Below, piece by piece: positions 52,498 to 61,578 of a DNA stretch of 64,000 nt. Source of the DNA: Methylophilus sp. TWE2. Lineage in GTDB: Bacteria; Pseudomonadota; Gammaproteobacteria; Burkholderiales; Methylophilaceae. The translations under genes and the position numbers were made by a program. Every line of letters begins with the position of its first letter. Within the stretch, counting starts at the first letter, position 1. The stretch spans positions 1 to 64,000 of the forward strand of contig NZ_CP012020.1 of assembly GCF_001183865.1 (NCBI RefSeq). The letters are read 5' to 3'. A model generated the notes under the pieces. The model was not told the DNA's origin. It ran no database searches and saw nothing but the letters and a program-made list of their open reading frames with translations.

Positions 52498-53593
52498 CCA
52501 GGCTAGTCGGTTCGCAGATGCGGGTCTCTTCTTTTTCTGCCCGCATTTTTTTAGCCATTTCATAGCTCATTTTCCGGAGCCGCATCACGGATCCCAGTGG
52601 GCGGTGGGAGGTAATCCCATGCCAGGGTGAAAACAGCATGCCTTCATCCACCACATGCGAGCGATAGGGGCTCCAGGCAATTTGTGGCTTGGCAGTAATG
52701 CGTGCAACCGGCACATAGGGCGAGCTCTCTTCTGACCAGATCACGGTGGAGTCTTCAATCGGCATTTTGTGAATGTCTGTGCAGAGTTGTACGCGCATTT
52801 CCCAAACGGCAGTCCGCGACACAAAGAAATCGACAATCGATTTTCTGAGCCCGTCTGAGGCAAACAGGTCTATGGGTTTATTGGTGAGGGCAATCAGCTC
52901 TGGCGCAATGGGCACAAAGGCAATTTTGGCCATGTAATTGCCATACATAATCGGGTCCTGGCTAAAGTAGGTTTCACCGAGGATATTGGTCTCCTGGGCT
53001 TGGTGCAGGTTTTTGATCAGTATTTGCTGACCACTGCGCAGGGAATCTATCAATTTGGCAGTGGAGCGGAATATTTGCGATAAAAAGTGGCGGAACTCTG
53101 TGCTGGTCTCTGGTGTGCAAGCGATATGCTTGAGGTTGGAAAGGAACACTTGTACGCTGGAGGACATAAAGCTGGCGCCATTCACAAATAAAAAGTCCTG
53201 GGTGATGGCTTCTTCGCTACCGGGGAGTCTTTCGCCCTCTACACCGAGCACCTTAATGGCCAGGCTGCGAGGGGTACAGGTCTTGTCGTGCAGGATATCA
53301 CCCGGCACGGTGGAAAAACGCATGACCAACGGCAGAGTTTTTGGCTTGGCAAAAATGCCTTGGGCAAACGGGGCGGGCAGGTTATCGTAAATTTCCATTT
53401 CGGCAGAAATCAGGCCATGACTCTTCACATGCACGCTGCGTGCACTATAGGTTGACTGCCCATAACTGATTTCTGAGATTTTACGTAAGGTGTATTGCAG
53501 GTTATCGCGACTCTGCGTTTCGCTCTCTTCCAGCACCTCAAACCCGGGTTGGTATTTGAGGGGGGAAATTCCGATATGACTAGTCTGTTCCAT
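52484..53593 (-). CDS. Catalase-family heme protein
   Basis: A protein of about 369 residues with catalase-fold features. The distal-His motif region reads ARSVHVKSHGLISAEMEI (R-x-x-H, near 55). RFSTVPGDILHDKTCTPRSLA corresponds to the R-F-S-T-V...R-x-x-A segment of catalases. The length is that of the short SrpA-like group rather than classical catalases (about 480 or more), so it may be a heme peroxidase-like enzyme. ATG at 53593 with GGGGG upstream is preferred to the GTG at 53605. Stands alone, converging with the mxa operon. Confidence 0.85.
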   Translation of the reverse strand: MEQTSHIGISPLKYQPGFEVLEESETQSRDNLQYTLRKISEISYGQSTYSARSVHVKSHGLISAEMEIYDNLPAPFAQGIFAKPKTLPLVMRFSTVPGDILHDKTCTPRSLAIKVLGVEGERLPGSEEAITQDFLFVNGASFMSSSVQVFLSNLKHIACTPETSTEFRHFLSQIFRSTAKLIDSLRSGQQILIKNLHQAQETNILGETYFSQDPIMYGNYMAKIAFVPIAPELIALTNKPIDLFASDGLRKSIVDFFVSRTAVWEMRVQLCTDIHKMPIEDSTVIWSEESSPYVPVARITAKPQIAWSPYRSHVVDEGMLFSPWHGITSHRPLGSVMRLRKMSYEMAKKMRAEKEETRICEPTSLDDLC

Positions 53594-53708
53594 GACAACC
53601 CCCACTTGTTTGAACCAGTTTGCCGGTCACTTATTGCAATGATTAAGTTCGCAAACCTGGGTAATTCTTTATTGAAAATTTGGTCACGTGTTTGTTGGGC
53701 CTATGCGT

Positions 53709-53864
53709 TCAAGTGTCTTTGGTTTCGCCGGCCTTTTTGCGTTGCTTGTTGACGATGCGGGCCGCCACTTCTTCTTCGCGGCCGGGGTAGCGGTGCTCTT
53801 TTTTAAACTCGGTTTTGAGTTTGTCGTATTCGTGTTCGCGCTTGGGGCTGGATCCTCTAGGCAT
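53709..53864 (-). CDS. Small charged conserved protein
   Basis: A 51-residue, very charged protein (MPRGSSPKREHEYDKLKTEF at the start, then GREEEVAARIVNKQRKK). The pattern is widespread among proteobacteria and sometimes labelled plasmid stabilisation protein, without evidence of function. AAGGAG lies about 7 nt upstream of this ATG, which supports it over the earlier in-frame starts. Likely nucleic-acid-associated. Confidence 0.7.
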   Translation of the reverse strand: MPRGSSPKREHEYDKLKTEFKKEHRYPGREEEVAARIVNKQRKKAGETKDT

Positions 53865-53888
53865 TTGCATACTCCTTCTGAGTTGAGT

Positions 53889-53921
53889 ACAAACGGCAGC
53901 CGTTAAGGCTGCCGTGTTTGT
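53889..53921. other. GC-rich hairpin upstream of the small charged gene
   Basis: ACAAACGGCAGCC (53889-53901) pairs with GGCTGCCGTGTTTGT (53907-53921) with one bulge around a 5-nt loop. It lies in the 5' region of the 51-residue gene, about 25 nt before its start. The remaining stretch to 54119 shows nothing I can name. Function unknown; attenuation is possible. Confidence 0.4.
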
Positions 53922-54119
53922 CTTGTTGTGAAGTTCAATTCGAAAATATTTCGACATGAACTTACAAACGCGACAATTGCAGATTACGCTGATAGACCTG
54001 AATACTTAATAAGCAGAAATCCTATTGTGATGTAGGAAACGCTTTATGAACAAATGCTTGCAATCGATACATTTAGACAAAAGTATTGTTAAAAGATTCA
54101 CGCCATTGCAAGTTTTTTG

Positions 54120-54746
54120 CTATTTAGCTTGCAGGGCATTAAAAGCAGTCATCAGGTTGCGGTAATCTGGAATATGGTTGGCGCATAAAGTGCCTAAACC
54201 TTCGATATCACGGCGCCAGTCCCGATGCAGCTCACAGGCCACGCCAAACCAGCTCATGAGTTGCGCACCCGCAGACGACATACGGTCCCAGGCAGCATCG
54301 CGGGTGATTTCGTTAAAAGTGCCTGAGGCGTCGGTCACCACAAAGACTTCAAAGCCTTCTTCAATCGCTGCGAGTGCAGGGAAGGCGACGCAGACTTCTG
54401 TCACTACGCCAGCGATAATCAGTTGCTTTTTACCGGTGGCCTTGATGGCTTTGACAAAGTCTTCATTATCCCAGGCGTTGATCTGTCCGGGGCGGGCGAT
54501 GTAAGGTGCATCAGGGAACAAGGCTTTGAGTTCCGGCATCAGCGGGCCGTTAGGGCCGGTTTCAAAACTGGTGGTCAAAATGGTAGGCAGGTTAAAAAAC
54601 TTGGCAGCATCGGCCAGGGCGAGTACGTTGTTTTTGAAACGGTCTGGCTCGATATCCCGTACCAGCGAGAGCAGTCCAGCCTGATGGTCTACCAGCAATA
54701 CTACTGCATTGTCACGGTCCAGGCGTACGTAGGGTTTGTTGTTCAT
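54120..54746 (-). CDS. Isochorismatase-family hydrolase (YcaC-like)
   Basis: A 208-residue cysteine hydrolase. Asp in VLLVDHQAG (about 19), Lys in the ELKALFPDA region, and Cys in GVVTEVCVAFPAL (about 114-126) form the expected D-K-C triad. The sequence resembles YcaC-type hydrolases of unknown substrate. ATG at 54746 is chosen with GAGG upstream. It lies about 105 bp after the pirin gene in the same direction, probably one transcript controlled by the divergent LysR gene. Confidence 0.88.
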   Translation of the reverse strand: MNNKPYVRLDRDNAVVLLVDHQAGLLSLVRDIEPDRFKNNVLALADAAKFFNLPTILTTSFETGPNGPLMPELKALFPDAPYIARPGQINAWDNEDFVKAIKATGKKQLIIAGVVTEVCVAFPALAAIEEGFEVFVVTDASGTFNEITRDAAWDRMSSAGAQLMSWFGVACELHRDWRRDIEGLGTLCANHIPDYRNLMTAFNALQAK

Positions 54747-54851
54747 GATCAATATCCTCTCAAAGATAAATGTAGTTGTTTGGAGATCACGGCAGCCAGC
54801 GGACTGCAAAGTGCTGACGCCGTGTTTCCTGTTTTAATAAAGTTGCTCAAT

Positions 54852-55712
54852 TTAAGCGGTGGCAAAACGGCCCTGGTTGTAGTCATTAATGGCCTGGTCA
54901 ATTTCTTGCCAGCTATTCATGACAAACGGTCCATGACCCACCACCGGTTCATTCAACGGTTCACCGTTCAGTAACAACAGCACGGTGTCTTGCTGCGCCT
55001 GCAATACCAGTTCGTTGCCTTCGCGTTGCATCACGGCCAGCTCGGCAGGGCGGATGGTATGTACTTCACCGGTTTTTACCGCGCCATGCAGGACAAAAAT
55101 GGCAGTGGTGTGACCTTCCGGCAAGGTGAAGGTGGTGCGTGTGCCGGCATTGAGGCGCACATCCCACACATTCATGGGGCTGAAGGTGCTGGCCGGGCCT
55201 TGTTGGCCTGCATATTCCCCGGCAATCACGCGTACCTTGCCTGCTTCATCGGGCAAAGCGACTTCAGGAATCTGGTCACGGCTGATGCCTTGGTAACCAG
55301 GCTTGGTCATTTTGTCCTTAGCCGGCAGGTTGACCCATAACTGGATCATTTCAAACGGGCCACCGGTGCGTGCATAGTCATCGCCATGGTATTCCTCATG
55401 GATAATGCCGGAACCGGCTGTCATCCACTGCACCTCGCCCGGGCCGATAGTGCCACCGGCATTGGTCGAATCGTGGTGTGATACCTGGCCGTCATAGACA
55501 ATGGTCACGGTTTCAAAACCACGGTGCGGGTGCTGGCCGACACCACGGCGTTGAGTCGTGGGTTCAAAGCTGGCTGGGCCGGCGTAGTCCATGAGCAGGA
55601 ATGGTGAAATCTGTTCGGCGATATCACGGTATGAAAAAATGCTCTGTACCGGAAATCCGTCACCCACCCAGTGATTACCATTACTACGTTTGATAAAAGA
55701 CAGTTTTTTCAT
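54852..55712 (-). CDS. Pirin-family cupin protein
   Basis: A protein of about 286 residues with the bicupin pirin pattern: metal ligands in GQHPHRGFETVTIVYDGQVSH (about 59-79) and GSGIIHEEYHGD (about 96-107), and a second cupin near 180-260. Pirins can have quercetinase activity or modulate transcription. ATG at 55712 has AAAGGAA upstream; the frame opens earlier at 55766. Divergent from the LysR gene at 55842. Confidence 0.9.
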   Translation of the reverse strand: MKKLSFIKRSNGNHWVGDGFPVQSIFSYRDIAEQISPFLLMDYAGPASFEPTTQRRGVGQHPHRGFETVTIVYDGQVSHHDSTNAGGTIGPGEVQWMTAGSGIIHEEYHGDDYARTGGPFEMIQLWVNLPAKDKMTKPGYQGISRDQIPEVALPDEAGKVRVIAGEYAGQQGPASTFSPMNVWDVRLNAGTRTTFTLPEGHTTAIFVLHGAVKTGEVHTIRPAELAVMQREGNELVLQAQQDTVLLLLNGEPLNEPVVGHGPFVMNSWQEIDQAINDYNQGRFATA

Positions 55713-55841
55713 GGTGTTTCCTTTCAAAAATTTTGTTGAATCGTTGTTTGTGATTGCATGGTTCACACTATAAACAGATGACTTTTAATACACTAGATGG
55801 TTAAATGTGAAATAACTTTTCAATTAAATGAACAATAGGCC

Positions 55842-56732
55842 ATGGACTTTAACGAAGCCGCGGTATTTGTGAGAGTGGTACAGGCGGGCAGCTTTAGCGC
55901 TGCAGCCCGGCAACTAGGGTTGCCCACTTCGACTATCAGCACACGGGTGGCCCGATTAGAAAAGCGGCTGGGAGTGACCTTGCTGCAACGGACGACGCGC
56001 AAGCTCAACCTGACCGAGGCGGGCACGCTGTATTTTGAGCATGCCTCTACCGGTCTGGGGTATTTGCTGGAGGCTGAGGCCGCACTGGATGAAGCGCGCC
56101 AGCAGCCGCAAGGCGTGTTGAAGGTGACGGCACCGGCCGACCTGGGCGATGCCCTGCTTGGCGGCCTGATCGCACAGACGCAGCAGGCATATCCGGCATT
56201 GTCATTTGAGCTGATGTTGACTGAACGGTATGTAGACTTGGTGGCGGAAGGCGTGGATGTGGCGATACGTACGGGCGAACTGCGAGATTCTAGTCTGATT
56301 GCCAAATCACTGGGCACCATACAATGGGCATTGTTTGCCAGCCCGCAATACCTGCATGAGGCTGGCGCAATTGCGTCGCCAACAGACCTGGGTCAACATC
56401 AATGTGTGCAGTTCACACCCATGGGCCGTCATCATTGGGATTTGCAACGAGGCACCACGGCGATCCGCGTGCCTTTGGCGGCACGTACGCTGGTCAATAG
56501 TATAGGCGTCGTGCGGGCCATGGCCGAAAGTGGGCAGGGGGTGGCTTTGTTACCGACTTTTATCTGCCAGCCGAGTGTGCTGGCGGGCGGCTTACAGAGA
56601 GTATTGCCTGAGTGGCGTGGGCAGGCAGATGCGCTGCACCTGGTTTACCCGAAACAGCGCTTTATGCCGCCCAAATTACGTGGTTTTATTGACTTGGCAG
56701 TGACTAGTTTAAAGCCACTATTCATTTCCTAA
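55842..56732 (+). CDS. LysR-type regulator divergent from the pirin gene
   Basis: A 296-residue LysR protein. The N-terminal helix-turn-helix is FSAAARQLGLPTSTISTRVARLE (about 18-40); the effector domain starts near residue 90. Head-to-head with pirin across about 130 bp, which makes that pair its likely target. Similar in sequence style to the regulator at 33636. Confidence 0.92.
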   Translation: MDFNEAAVFVRVVQAGSFSAAARQLGLPTSTISTRVARLEKRLGVTLLQRTTRKLNLTEAGTLYFEHASTGLGYLLEAEAALDEARQQPQGVLKVTAPADLGDALLGGLIAQTQQAYPALSFELMLTERYVDLVAEGVDVAIRTGELRDSSLIAKSLGTIQWALFASPQYLHEAGAIASPTDLGQHQCVQFTPMGRHHWDLQRGTTAIRVPLAARTLVNSIGVVRAMAESGQGVALLPTFICQPSVLAGGLQRVLPEWRGQADALHLVYPKQRFMPPKLRGFIDLAVTSLKPLFIS

Positions 56733-56764
56733 ACAACACATATATTCAGGTATGGAGCCTTAGC

Positions 56765-57343
56765 ATGACAAACAATGCCTCTTTAGTCCCGGAAACCAAA
56801 GGTGCCAGCGTGGTGATTACGCATCATGTGAATCCGGCATTGCAGGCCGAATATGAAACCTGGTTACAGGAGATCGGGCCGGTATGCCGGTCATCGGCAG
56901 GCCTGCTGGACTGGCATATTATCCGGCCGATTGCCGGGTATACCGATACCTACTCGGTCATGATTCGCTATGAAACCGAACGCCACCTCACGCAATGGCT
57001 GGATTCCCCTGAACGGCAAGCGCTGATTGCCAAGGCTACCCATTTGCTCGTCGGACAGGAGGAATATCAGGTCAGCACTGGCCTCGACTTCCTGTTTATG
57101 CAGCCCGATGCGGCGCCTGCCAAACCGCCCGTGCGCTGGAAGCAGTTTCTGCTGACCTGGTCGGCAATTTTCCCACTGGTGAGCGTGGTGCCATTGCTGG
57201 TGGTGCCTGTACTTGATGCGGCTGGCCTCCCGCAAAGCCACGTCGTACATACCTTCTTTATCACGGCTGTGGTAGTCGCACTCATGGTGTATGTGGTGAT
57301 GCCCCGTTATGTCAAGCTCGTACGGCACTGGCTGCACCGCTGA
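56765..57343 (+). CDS. ABM-domain protein with C-terminal membrane spans
   Basis: A 192-residue protein. Residues about 12-105 form a ferredoxin-like antibiotic-biosynthesis-monooxygenase (ABM) domain (VITHHVNPALQAEYETWLQE, continuing to ETERHLTQWLDSPER). Two membrane spans follow (FLLTWSAIFPLVSVVPLLVV and TFFITAVVVALMVYVV). The ABM-plus-membrane architecture recurs in bacteria without a known function. It lies 32 nt after the LysR gene and could be part of the same response. Confidence 0.75.
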   Translation: MTNNASLVPETKGASVVITHHVNPALQAEYETWLQEIGPVCRSSAGLLDWHIIRPIAGYTDTYSVMIRYETERHLTQWLDSPERQALIAKATHLLVGQEEYQVSTGLDFLFMQPDAAPAKPPVRWKQFLLTWSAIFPLVSVVPLLVVPVLDAAGLPQSHVVHTFFITAVVVALMVYVVMPRYVKLVRHWLHR

Positions 57344-57498
57344 CATTTCTTAGAGTTTTTTTGCGATGTTTGGATGAAAAACGCTGCCCGGAATAGTGTT
57401 TTTTTCTACGTTTGAGCGCATGATAGCTGCATAGATTAAAGTCTATGCCTGAATGACCCGTTGTTGACCTATGACAATAACTACAGGGGGAAGATGCG

Positions 57499-59478
57499 TT
57501 GAACACGGTCGCGGACTCATCCGCTTTGCGCGCAGAAATTGTGGACATGCTGTACGCAAACAATCGCAGGTCGTTGATGGCCGCCCTTGTGGTCATGGTT
57601 GCACTCTTGCTGGTGCAACGACCATTGATTAGCCCTGTGATTCTTGGCGCCTGGACAGGCGTTTTTCTCACTGCCTATGGTGCGCGCGCCTTTCTGACCC
57701 GCCAATACGAAAAAGACCAGCAGCATGCATTGCATAGTGAGCGTTGGTTGCAATGGTTTCGCGCCAGCACCGGCTTTTGCGGCATTGCCTGGGGCTTGGC
57801 AGGCATTTTATTGTTTCCCCAGACCGATACCGCACACCAGGCCTTCCTGATTTTTGCGCTGGTGGGCGTGTCTGGCGCCGCGATTATCATTTATTCGATA
57901 GACACCCTCACCAGTAACCTGTTTAGTGGCGGCATTGTGTTGTTCATGATTCCGCGCTTCATTATGCATGGCAGCTCGGTGTCACTGGCGCTAGCGGTGT
58001 TGTTTATCGTCTATGTCATTTATGTCAGCATGGCTGGCCGCAGCCTTGCGCTGAGCCTGCGCGAAAATATTTCCTTGCGCATTGCATCCAACCTGGATAA
58101 TCAGAAAGTCCACCAGCTGGCTTATTATGATTTCCTGACCGGTTTACCCAATCGGCGGCTACTGGCAGACCGCCTGAACCAGGCTTTCGCGCGCTGTGCG
58201 CGAAACCAAAGCTACGGCGCGGTGTTGTCACTGGACCTGAATAACTTTAAAGGCCTCAATGACAGCAAAGGCCACCAGGCCGGGGATGAGTTACTGCAGC
58301 AGGTAGCCATGCGGCTACAAGAGTGCTTACGAAAAAAAGACACCATTGCGCGTATGGGCGGCGATGAATTTATCGCCGTACTGGATGAGTTATCGACTGA
58401 CAAGGCTGAGGCGGCTGCGGCGGCACAGGTCGCGGCTGCAAAAATGATGTCGGTGTTCTCGCAGCCGTTTCAGTTGCAAAACACCAGGTACCGCACTGCC
58501 CCCAGTATAGGGATCTGCCTGTTCCTGGGCGATCACTGCAGCCAGGCTGACGTGTTAATGCGCGCTGACATTGCCATGTACCAGGCCAAAAAATCCGATA
58601 ACCTGAATAGCATACAGATGTATGACGAAGCCACACATCCGGCCATAGAAATGCGGGCCACGTTGGAAAATGAGTTGGCATTTGCCTTACAGGCCAACCA
58701 GTTCCTGCTGTATTACCAGGTGCAGGTAGATGCCCAGCAACAGCCCATTGGCGCGGAAGTGTTATTGCGCTGGCAACATCCGACGCTAGGCATGATCCCG
58801 CCTGACCAGTTTATCCCGATTGCCGAGGCGACCGGTGAAATTGTGGCGATTGGGCAATGGGTGCTGGCCCAGGCCTGCCAGCAACTCAAATACTGGTCAC
58901 ACGCTGCAGCGACAGCGTCATTGCAATTATCGGTCAATGTCAGTGCGATCCAGTTCAGCCAGCCAGATTTTGTGCAGATCGTGACAGAGACCGTGCAGGC
59001 CAGTGGCTGTGACCCCAGGCGCTTGTGCCTGGAATTGACCGAGAGCCTGATTGTCAAAAACCTGGATGAGGTGATAGAGAAAATTGATGCCTTAAAAGCA
59101 CTGGGAATCAGTTTTTCTCTGGATGATTTTGGCATCGGCCAATCTTCGCTGTTGGTATTGAAGCGCCTGCCGCTAGACGAGTTAAAGATAGACCGCAGCT
59201 TTATCAAGGATATTGTGTATAACAGCTACGATGCATTTATTGTGCAGACCATTATCAATATGGGTAAGAATCTTGGACACAGCGTGATTGCCGAAGGCGT
59301 GGAAATGCAGCAGCAAGTGACACTGTTGCAAGACATGGGCTGCCATTGTTTCCAGGGTTATCTGTTCAGCCGGCCACTCCCTTTGCCAGCGTTTGAAGGC
59401 AGCCTGCTCTCCGCCACCCAAGCCCTGTCCAAACCTTCTGCCCTGCAGCAGACCCAGGCATTAACAGGACCTAGTTAA
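57499..59478 (+). CDS. Membrane-bound GGDEF-EAL protein
   Basis: A 659-residue protein with five or six N-terminal membrane spans (about 25-190), a GGDEF domain with ARMGGDEFIAVL (about 285-296) and an EAL domain with GAEVLLRWQHP (EVL variant of EAL, about 420). It also has LDDFGIGQSS and AEGVEM motifs. Start is TTG at 57499 after AGGGGGAA. The GGDEF motif is intact. It may sense a membrane-borne signal through the N-terminal module. Convergent with recG. Confidence 0.9.
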   Translation: MNTVADSSALRAEIVDMLYANNRRSLMAALVVMVALLLVQRPLISPVILGAWTGVFLTAYGARAFLTRQYEKDQQHALHSERWLQWFRASTGFCGIAWGLAGILLFPQTDTAHQAFLIFALVGVSGAAIIIYSIDTLTSNLFSGGIVLFMIPRFIMHGSSVSLALAVLFIVYVIYVSMAGRSLALSLRENISLRIASNLDNQKVHQLAYYDFLTGLPNRRLLADRLNQAFARCARNQSYGAVLSLDLNNFKGLNDSKGHQAGDELLQQVAMRLQECLRKKDTIARMGGDEFIAVLDELSTDKAEAAAAAQVAAAKMMSVFSQPFQLQNTRYRTAPSIGICLFLGDHCSQADVLMRADIAMYQAKKSDNLNSIQMYDEATHPAIEMRATLENELAFALQANQFLLYYQVQVDAQQQPIGAEVLLRWQHPTLGMIPPDQFIPIAEATGEIVAIGQWVLAQACQQLKYWSHAAATASLQLSVNVSAIQFSQPDFVQIVTETVQASGCDPRRLCLELTESLIVKNLDEVIEKIDALKALGISFSLDDFGIGQSSLLVLKRLPLDELKIDRSFIKDIVYNSYDAFIVQTIINMGKNLGHSVIAEGVEMQQQVTLLQDMGCHCFQGYLFSRPLPLPAFEGSLLSATQALSKPSALQQTQALTGPS

Positions 59479-59498
59479 TATCTTGGTATTGGGAATGT

Positions 59499-61565
59499 TC
59501 AAACCTTGACCCACTCTTCTGCCTGGCTCAGCCAGCGCTGTAAATGGGCAGCTACCGCCGCAGGGTCGCGTTGCAGTAATTGATCAGCCTTGGTTTTGGC
59601 GACTTGCAGCAAGTCGGCATCGCGTTCCAGGTCCGCGATTTTGAGCATGGGCACGCCGCTCTGACGTGTGCCTAGCAGTTCACCCGGGCCGCGGATATGC
59701 AAGTCTGCCTGGGCAATCTCGAAGCCATCGTTGCTTTCAAAAATCACCTTCAGGCGCTGGCGGCCAATCTGCGAACATTGCTGTTTGCTGTACAGCAAAA
59801 TACAAGTGCTTTTGGCCGCGCCGCGGCCGACCCGCCCGCGTAACTGGTGCAACTGGCTGAGGCCCATGCGTTCGGCATGTTCAATGACCATTAAACTCGC
59901 ATTCGGCACATCGACGCCGACTTCAATCACGGTGGTGGCCACCAGCAAATGCATTTCGTTGGCGGCAAACGCCTGCATCACGGCCTGCTTCTCGGCGGGC
60001 TTCATACGGCCATGTACCAACCCCACGCGCAATTCCGGGAACGCCTGTTGCATATAGGCATAGGTGTCATTGGCGGTTTGCAGTTGCAGGGCTTCCGACT
60101 CCTCGATCAGCGGGCATACCCAGTAGGCTTGGTGGCCTTGGGCACAGGCATCATGTACACGCTGCAAAATCTCATCCCGTCTGTCATCCGCCACCAGTTT
60201 GGTGATGACAGGGGTGCGGCCGGGAGGTAATTGGTCAATGACAGAGACATCAAGGTCGGCGTAATAACTCATGGATAAGGTGCGCGGAATCGGCGTCGCA
60301 GACATCATTAACTGGTGCGGTTCCCAACTCGATATGGTGTCTTTTTTTCCAGTCCCTTTTTTGCGCAGTGCCAGGCGTTGCCCCACGCCAAAGCGGTGTT
60401 GTTCATCGACAATCGCTAACCCCAGTTGCTTGAACTGCACATCGTCCTGGAACAGGGCGTGGGTGCCTACGGCCAGCATGGCGCTACCATTGGCGATGAG
60501 TGTGAGTGATTGCTCACGTTCTTTTTTAGGCTGGCTACCGGTGAGCCAAGCAACCGTGATCCCCAATGGCTGTAACCAGCTGCATAGCTTTTTGTAATGC
60601 TGCTCGGCCAGAATTTCTGTGGGAGCCATCATGGCCACTTGCCAGCCATGCTCAATCAGCTGTAAAGCCGCCACGCAGGCGACAATAGTTTTTCCGCTAC
60701 CGACGTCACCCTGCAGCAAACGCTGCATGGGATGGGGCTGGGCCAGGTCTTGCTGGATTTCATGGACCACTTTTTGTTGTGCTGCTGTCAGGGCAAACGG
60801 CAGGCTGGCAAGCAGGCGGGAGACCAGCTGTTGTGAGCCGGGAATGGCGGGCGCCTGAGATTGTTTACGCCGCGCATAATGCTGACGCATGGACAGCTGT
60901 TGCGCGAGTAGTTCATCGTAGGCCAGGCGCTGCCAGGCCGGGTGCGTGCGGTCTTCCAGCGTGTTAAGGGCTGTCTCTGGACTCGGTTGGTGCAATAGCT
61001 GCAGGCTGCTGGCAAAATCTGGCAGGTGCATGGCTTGGTATACCCAGTCTGGCAGGGTTTCATACAAGTGCTCATTATGTAACACCAGCTTCACCGCTTT
61101 GCGGATGGCAGACTGGCTTAAGCCAGCTGTGGTTGGGTAGACCGGAGTCAGCGCACTGTTGACGGGCGTGTCCTCGTTCACTTTGCGCTGGGTGGGGTGC
61201 ACCATTTCATAACCAAAAAAACCTGGACGGATTTCGCCAAAGGCGCGTAAGCGCTGGCCGGGCTGCATGGCTGAAACCTGGCTGGGGTAAAAATGTAAAA
61301 AGCGCAGGTTGATGACGCCGGTGTCGTCCTGTACCCGCACATTGAGCATTTTGCGGGGTTTGTAGCTGACCTCGTGATGGACCACCACGCCTTCAATCTG
61401 CGTCTGTTCGCCTAGCCGTAAATCGCGGATGGCAGTAATGCGTGTTTCGTCGAGGTAGCGCAGGGGTAAATGCAGCAGCAGGCTTTCCACACTGCGGATG
61501 CCCAGTTTATCCAGCTGGCTGCACAGGGCAGGCGTAAAACCTTTGATGTCGCTCAAGGGACGCAT
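59499..61565 (-). CDS. recG: ATP-dependent DNA helicase RecG
   Basis: RecG reverses stalled forks and processes Holliday junctions. The 688-residue protein has the N-terminal wedge/OB domain (about 50-150) and helicase motifs: Walker A QGDVGSGKT (near 285), DEQHRFGV (near 385), SATPIPRTL, and QLRGRVGRG. Normal length. It follows spoT by 13 bp in the rpoZ-spoT-recG order known from other proteobacteria. Confidence 0.97.
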   Translation of the reverse strand: MRPLSDIKGFTPALCSQLDKLGIRSVESLLLHLPLRYLDETRITAIRDLRLGEQTQIEGVVVHHEVSYKPRKMLNVRVQDDTGVINLRFLHFYPSQVSAMQPGQRLRAFGEIRPGFFGYEMVHPTQRKVNEDTPVNSALTPVYPTTAGLSQSAIRKAVKLVLHNEHLYETLPDWVYQAMHLPDFASSLQLLHQPSPETALNTLEDRTHPAWQRLAYDELLAQQLSMRQHYARRKQSQAPAIPGSQQLVSRLLASLPFALTAAQQKVVHEIQQDLAQPHPMQRLLQGDVGSGKTIVACVAALQLIEHGWQVAMMAPTEILAEQHYKKLCSWLQPLGITVAWLTGSQPKKEREQSLTLIANGSAMLAVGTHALFQDDVQFKQLGLAIVDEQHRFGVGQRLALRKKGTGKKDTISSWEPHQLMMSATPIPRTLSMSYYADLDVSVIDQLPPGRTPVITKLVADDRRDEILQRVHDACAQGHQAYWVCPLIEESEALQLQTANDTYAYMQQAFPELRVGLVHGRMKPAEKQAVMQAFAANEMHLLVATTVIEVGVDVPNASLMVIEHAERMGLSQLHQLRGRVGRGAAKSTCILLYSKQQCSQIGRQRLKVIFESNDGFEIAQADLHIRGPGELLGTRQSGVPMLKIADLERDADLLQVAKTKADQLLQRDPAAVAAHLQRWLSQAEEWVKV

Positions 61566-61578
61566 GCGGGCAGGACGG

